Shown here: piece after piece, positions 58,808-64,000 of the stretch
Layout of the letters: the number at the start of each line of letters is the position of its first letter
Position numbering within the stretch: the first letter of the stretch is position 1
Source of the DNA: Centrapalus pauciflorus
Lineage: Eukaryota > Streptophyta > Magnoliopsida > Asterales > Asteraceae
Assembly: GCA_020465985.1 (NCBI GenBank)
Contig: JAANYP010004220.1
Coordinates: 18,293-82,292 of the forward strand
Reading direction: 5' to 3'
Length of the DNA stretch: 64,000 nucleotides
Notes under the pieces: generated by a model
What the model was told of the DNA's origin: nothing
Database searches by the model: none
The model's input: the letters and a program-made list of their open reading frames with translations, nothing else
Program-made: the position numbers and the translations under genes

Positions 58808-59925
58808 TGTAGGTCCCAAAAGATATCCCAAGTATATAGCTTTAAGTTGTAGAGGGGGGTGAATACAGCACTTTAAAGACTACACACAATTTTCTCAATG
58901 TTTGTATGTATTATTAACAAATGTTAATTAAAAACAAGCTTGAATGCGGAAAGGTTCAAGCTGAGATGACAGATACAACAGTATGTTTAACTAGTCTAAG
59001 ACTAACTAAACTAATTACAATGAATACACTCACTAAGAATCACTCACTGTGTTTATAAGACTCTGAGGAACAGCTTCAATAAGAACAGCTTAGACACTAA
59101 GCACTGTTTTATTCAAGCAGACTTGCATGCATGAAAGACACACTTTGAATGCACTTTCACTCTTGTTTTCAGCACTTAGCTTTTTGGCTTAAACTTTCAA
59201 TCCTTGGAAGTTTCCTTTTATATTCACTCAGAAGATCTAAGTGAAGCTTCTTCATTGGACGGAATGAAAAAGGTAAAGTCTTGTTGAAAAGACAACATAA
59301 CCTTTTCTGCACTTTTCTGAAAAGCAGACTTGTCTTCATATGGGCAGAACTTTTGTCTTTTAACTTTGTCTACTGTTGCATTGCCTTTAACCAAATAAGG
59401 AATGTCAACTTTGTGTTTTTCTTCCTTGTAAAGGCCTATATTGATATAAGAAAAAGGTCTGTCACCCTTTTTCAAATAACCTTTTGTCTTCATGTAGCAG
59501 AACAGCTTGGGCAGGCTGAGCAGTTCTGATTTCCACTTTGTCTCCGACTTTGTAAACTGAACTTGTAGTCAAAAACAATACATGAGGACTTGGAAACACA
59601 TTCCATAAAGTGTTTAGCCTGTTCACAAAGAACAGGTTCTGTTCACAAAGAACAGAACACTTGTAAACTGCCCAAGCTGCTCACCAGTGTTAAGCAGCGT
59701 AGACAGTTTATGTCCAGCCTGTTCAGCAGACTGAACAGCTTGAGTAAAACTGCCTTTGTTGCAACACATAGAACAGCTTAAGGCTGATACTGCAAATTAC
59801 TTTCAGGTTTCAATAAGGCATATAACAGGCCTTAAATTCAACCTTCAAGAGCATCAACAGATTTGATTAAGAATCTCCCCTTTAGATGCAGAACAGGTTT
59901 GACTGAGGCCTTTTTGTGCCTAACA
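58808..59925 (-). repeat. 5' LTR of copia-3
   Basis: Pair of 40448-41578; lacks a 9-bp AACACATGC-type duplication and has a shorter G run near 58855. Confidence 0.95.
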
Positions 59926-59930
59926 ATCTA

Positions 59931-60079
59931 TGTACCCTTTTTCCCATCCTAACAGTCTGTACATCCTATCTCAGTTCAAACCACCTGAATGATTGATAAA
60001 TATGTATTGCTTCAGTTTGAGACCAAGTATTACTCACGAAATACTTGATTCACTCAAACTATGGGCTCTGATACCATCC
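59931..60079 (-). other. Chromovirus leader and primer binding site
   Basis: 60063-60076 is the complement of TGGTATCAGAGCCC (initiator tRNA-Met site), 3 bp from the LTR. The remaining approximately 130 bp is leader. An ATG at 59964 (minus) opens a short reading across the copia-3 site, but it is not clearly the gag start. Confidence 0.85.
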
Positions 60080-61312
60080 TGTGAAGACCTCCTCCTCACG
60101 GGGCAGTCCTCAGAGTCTAGGTCCCACATCATGCAACATGATATCAATCATAACTAAGATAGAGTAATTATATTGCGGAATTTCAAATTACAAGTACAAA
60201 ATATTAGGATAAGTTTAATTCAGTTTACAGTTTTCAAATTATACTTATAAAGGGCACAAGTCTAATCTAATTCATGTCATCATACAATCAAGATAAATCT
60301 ACCCAGACCACCATATTATCATCTTCCAATCAGTACCAAAAGGTTTTGCTGAGTAGAGGTCTATGAAAACTTCTGTCTTGATCTTGTAAGACCTAAGAAC
60401 TAGGTCCATCGGTGACTTTCCTTTATCTTTTCCTGCAAAAATTGTAAGCAACATCTGTAAGCAAAGCTTAGTGAGAATATAGATTTTCAGATTACATGCA
60501 TTATCAAGCGGATCATGGGTCTAGCGTGATATATCTTGACTGCCGCTACAGCCACTCATTATTGAGACATAGTAGTCATGGAATCGGATGATGTTCAAGC
60601 CACGCTCACGCTTAAATTGTGGGGATCAACCACATACTGGGCTAGCTACCAGTAACTCAACATGGCGGAACATCGGAGTATCATTACCAAGTTCAAAAGA
60701 ACTGGTGAAATAGCATGGTCTAGAATAATAGACCGTCAACGCTAATCATTCTAAGCTGAATCGATATGTCAAAGGTGCGAGCAATAGTGAAGCATATATA
60801 ATCAATGTCATGATAGCAATAAATCTCATAGCAATATCTGAAATGAACTGTAAATGCAATGTCATATGAAATGATAATCAAATAGCTATCATGATACACT
60901 GGGCATCACCGTACCATGGTGAGCACAGGTCTCAATTCAGCTGATCATATATGAATGTCAAATTAATCTATCATCAACAATATGTCTCAACCGGAATTCT
61001 CGCATGTAAAGCTGAATATCTATAACTCACAGGTTTGAGGTCTTTATCAAGCAGATATAAAATCCACCACCTGAGTTATCTCAAGATTTTATCTTTAAAT
61101 CTTTGACAATCTGTTCTCTGTCAATTCTTTTCAAGTCTATGACCCGCTCTCAATATCTCAAATCTTTAGATCTTTGTTCAGAATTAACTGAACCTGTCCA
61201 GAATCATATCATATCATATCATATCATTAGTTTTTTAGCTTAAAATCTTTATTTTATCTGATTCTGATAATTGATAACTCATTGGTCATTTATTTGTTCA
61301 TTTTCTTTGAAT

Positions 61313-61391
<79 letters not shown>

Positions 61392-62535
61392 TATTGCTTT
61401 AATCAATCTTTCATTATAAATTCATGAGTATTGTAATTTTAAAAAGGTCATTTATTTGTGAAAATCAAACATCCGAATTCGGACCCCTGGTTTCGACCAT
61501 CCGGATTCGGACTAATCCGGATCAGGCAGCCGGATTCGGACCTAGGTACCTAATCCGAATTTGGCCATCCGAAGCCCAAGATCCAAAGTAGACATCCGAA
61601 ATTGGGACAAATCTGAAATTCAAGGTGGGTCCGAAATAGCATTTCATCCGAATTAGACTACATCCGAAACAGGTACCATCCGAATTCGGTTCCAACTGAA
61701 TTCGGATCCATCTACTTAGAAATTTTCCAGAAATTGTTCTTGGTGTTCATCTTTTACACTTACGGATTTTTATCAAATTTCACTAAAACCCATTTTTATC
61801 AACATGCAACTTATTATAATGTTGTATTATCATTTTTGGGTTGATTTTATACTAGTTTCCTTATCGATAACATCATAAATTATTCAAAATTGTCCAAAAT
61901 ACAAACTTTTTGTCAAGAACATATTTTTACCAAAAATTTCATATTCTTAATAAATTTGGACAATCTAACCATTAATTCTTGTTTCTATCACTTTTATATT
62001 GTTCATTACATGATTATCTATAAAATATATACACATGCAACCAACGAATTCCATATTTTAAATTTTTGGTTTCGGATTTTCAACAAAACCGAACCAAACC
62101 CATGAAATACCGAATTTGAATGGACTTTTACCTCAATTTTTGTAGTTTCTTGTTGATAGTTGATAGTTGTAACTTCTCCTTGTATTTAATCTTCAATTGA
62201 TTGAGCAAACTCTTGGTAAAATTTGGAGATGGCCGTATGATGTAGAGAGAGAGAGAGAGAGTAGAGAGAGAGAGTCAATTCCTTTAATTGTGATTAAATG
62301 GCATTCAATTAAGTTTATATATTTCTTTTTAACATTTTGTGAAATTAACCCACCTCCACTTTTGTATTTTACATCTCTTTTTAAGTTAATCGACTTTAAT
62401 AATTTATAACATAAATATAATTTTAATTAAATAATCTCATACTTAGTTAAATTACAACTCAAATAATGTAATAAAATTACATTATTAGCTCAAAAATCAG
62501 ATATTACACGTTTGACCAAAAGCTAGGTTGTTACA
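60080..62535 (-). repeat. 5' LTR of the chromovirus
   Basis: Pair of 33442-35943. Contains (TA)n at 61317-61389, the motif array at 61468-61706 and a GA microsatellite near 62246-62273. The central kilobase appears identical to the partner by eye; most differences lie in the first 700 bp and the last 150 bp. Confidence 0.95.
61317..61389. repeat. (TA)n microsatellite in chromovirus 5' LTR
   Basis: About 73 bp of pure TA, shorter than its copy at 34685-34798. Confidence 0.97.
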
Positions 62536-62649
62536 GAAACATCATGACTTGAATGATCATCTCTCATAGCTCCTGAAAGATATGTAACAAATATCATCTT
62601 CGTGTAAAACATGTAAATAATGAAATGTATCATCTAAAAGGTCATAAAT

Positions 62650-63085
62650 CTATAATGTGAATGGTCATTTAACCAATGTGAATGACCATTCACATTAGTC
62701 ATTTCACCATTCACATGATGCATTTAAATTCATATAAATTGTGAATATAGGTAATGGCCATTCAACTAATGTGAATGGTAATTCATCTAATGTGAATGGC
62801 CATTCACATTAGTTGAATGACCATTCACATAACTCATTTCATTATAATACTGATGTAAATTTGTTACTAATGTATATATATCATGTGAATGGTCATTTAA
62901 CTAACACAACAATCACCATTCACAGTAGCAGAATCACCATTCACATGATGCATTTAAGTTCTAGTAAGTTGTGAATGGCTACTTAACTAACGTAAATGCA
63001 ATTTCAACTAATGTGAATGGTCATTAACCCAATGTCAATGGCCATTCACATTAGGTTAATGATCATTCACATGACACATTTCAAT
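62650..63085. repeat. MULE palindrome cluster 8 (ULP1 intron 1)
   Basis: Perfect palindrome at 62789-62810 and at least four imperfect ones. It ties this distant segment to the MULE segments at 10834-33441. Confidence 0.9.
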
Positions 63086-63122
63086 AACATTAAGCTTCAA
63101 TACGTTAAAATATCTTACCTGA

Positions 63123-63146
63123 AGAGTGATGAAGCTTCATCACTCT
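63123..63146. repeat. 24-bp perfect palindrome near the MULE right end
   Basis: AGAGTGATGAAG followed by its exact reverse complement, in the first ULP1 exon just upstream of donor 63118. It is unrelated in sequence to the AATGTGAATGG palindromes. Confidence 0.9.
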
Positions 63147-63170
63147 GAGAACTTAGGAACATTTTAAAGC

Positions 63171-63330
63171 CCTTGGATCAAAAGGGTATTTTTGGTATAA
63201 AAAAATTATTTTTCTCTCTCCACCTTTTTTATCGTATGCATCTCTTTTTCACTTTCTCTCTCTTACTTTTTTTTTCATTTCATTTTCTCTTTCTTTTATG
63301 AGAAATGATTCTAATAGTAAAAAAACGGTT
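63171..63330. other. Pyrimidine-rich flank
   Basis: CT- and T-rich DNA right of the MULE; no gene or element signature. Confidence 0.5.
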
Positions 63331-64000
63331 TTTTTGTTTCAATGTGTTTTTGATATATTTTATCATGTAATCTACGTAGAATATATGATACCTGACATTC
63401 TACACGACATTCTACGTAGATTGCATGACATTCTACGTAGATTGTACATAGAATATGTTCGTCGATACTTTACATAAAATATGACAGATTCTTTTTCCAT
63501 AATTTATAATGAAGATTCTTTGAAAGATATTAGATTTATGATGAATGTAATAGCTTTTACATGTTTTAAATGATAATCTACGTAGATTACATGATAATCT
63601 ACATAGATTACTTGATAATCTACATAGAATATAATACAAGACTACTTGTAAAAAATCACACATAATTTATGTAGAATGTTATGTTTCTTATATATTTCAT
63701 ATATTTTTATGTTTCTTATATTCTTTTATGTAGATTAACATTATTATTCAATGTCTTTTTGTTATATTTTATATCAATTGCATACCAAGTGTTTGATAAA
63801 ATGTCTAAATGAAATATTTTTTTTTGTTTCAATGTGTTTTTGATATATTTTATCATGTAATCTACGTGGAATATATGATACTTGACATTCTACACGGCAT
63901 TATACGTATATTGCATGACATTCTACGCAGATTGCATGCCATTCTACGTAGATTGCATGTCATTCTACGTAGATTGCATGTCATTCTACGTAGATTGTAC
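63331..64000. repeat. ACGTAGA palindrome repeats and 21-bp tandem array
   Basis: A block of about 120 bp (TTTCAATGTGTTTTTGATAT, then TGTAATCTACGTAGAATATA) at 63331-63449 recurs at about 63825-63945. ATCTACGTAGAT palindromes are scattered between. From about 63890 to the window end the unit ATTGCATGTCATTCTACGTAG repeats every 21 bp, at least four times, and continues beyond 64000. Confidence 0.88.

Larger units (their letters stand above)
40448..59925 (-). mobile_element. copia-3: Sirevirus-like Ty1/copia element in the chromovirus gag
   Basis: LTRs 40448-41578 and 58808-59925 (1131 and 1118 bp) have TG...CA ends and are flanked by a perfect ATCTA duplication (40443-40447 and 59926-59930). 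Read on the minus strand: 5' LTR, primer site, gag with CCHC and coiled coil, a second CCHC region, protease, integrase, RT, RNase H, a 650-bp spacer, a long 3' ORF, polypurine tract, 3' LTR. Gag is split by the nested element at 51131-57059. By eye the LTRs differ at about 19 sites in about 1.1 kb plus a 9-bp indel and a G-run difference. All large ORFs contain stops or frameshifts. Confidence 0.94.
62536..63170 (-). pseudogene. ULP1-like pseudogene, 5' exons beyond the chromovirus
   Basis: Two 5' exons are supported by splice signals. The first ends at 63119 with donor CAG/GTAAGAT. The second begins at 62572 after acceptor TTTCAG, reads AMRDDHSSHDVS, and is cut by the chromovirus at the GAAAC duplication (62536-62540 and 33437-33441). 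It continues at 33441-33423 and would splice in frame to the exon starting at 33334. The intron 62573-63118 carries palindrome clusters. The first exon contains a 24-bp perfect palindrome at 63123-63146 (centre AAGCTT). Promoter and transcription start were not identified; they should lie near the MULE right end (about 63170). Confidence 0.7.

Overview
The window is a nested stack of plant transposable elements. It has no intact host gene, rRNA or tRNA. The plant-type LTR retrotransposon lineages, a Mutator-like element with a FAR1-type transposase and a multi-exon ULP1-like gene, AT-rich DNA and GT-AG introns all point to a large, repeat-rich angiosperm nuclear genome, probably a dicot. I cannot name the species.

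Left part (1-8502). The 5' LTR (6783-8502), tRNA-Asp-type primer binding site and a short leader of a minus-oriented Ty3/gypsy-like element are visible; the rest lies left of the window. A degenerate, internally deleted Ty1/copia element (copia-1, 1-6620, minus) sits in that leader. A 2.57-kb solo LTR (2849-5421, TSD ACAGT) sits inside copia-1. Positions 8503-10833 are AT-rich DNA with a diverged minisatellite and a TA microsatellite.

Centre and right (about 10834-63170). The host is one Mutator-like element of the Kaonashi type. A FAR1/MULE transposase pseudogene runs rightwards (10982-14100, 27829-28380). A convergent ULP1-like protease pseudogene with a DUF1985-like region runs leftwards (33441-29064, with 5' exons at 63170-62536). 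Its introns and spacers hold clusters of a 22-bp perfect palindrome. It is split twice. (1) A Sirevirus-like copia element (SIRE-A, 14289-27728, plus) has LTRs that are about 99.4% identical and a large extra 3' ORF. (2) A Tekay/Del-like chromovirus (33442-62535, minus, TSD GAAAC) is inserted in a ULP1 exon. The chromovirus gag is itself split by a second Sirevirus-like element (copia-3, 40448-59925, minus, TSD ATCTA). The copia-3 gag is split in turn by a small non-autonomous element with three LTR copies (51131-57059, TSD CAAGA). That makes four nesting levels, each supported by matching target-site duplications.

Right flank (63171-64000). Pyrimidine-rich DNA and repeats built on an ACGTAGA palindrome, including a 21-bp tandem array running off the window.

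All protein-coding sequence belongs to mobile elements, and nearly all of it carries stops or frameshifts. The points most worth a second look are: an 82-bp GT-AG intron-like insertion in the chromovirus reverse transcriptase whose removal restores frame; acceptor-like sequences at gag/pol and pol/3'ORF junctions of the Sireviruses; the MULE palindrome family; the three-LTR element with its strict 21-bp leader array; and element-specific short motif arrays in most non-coding element regions.
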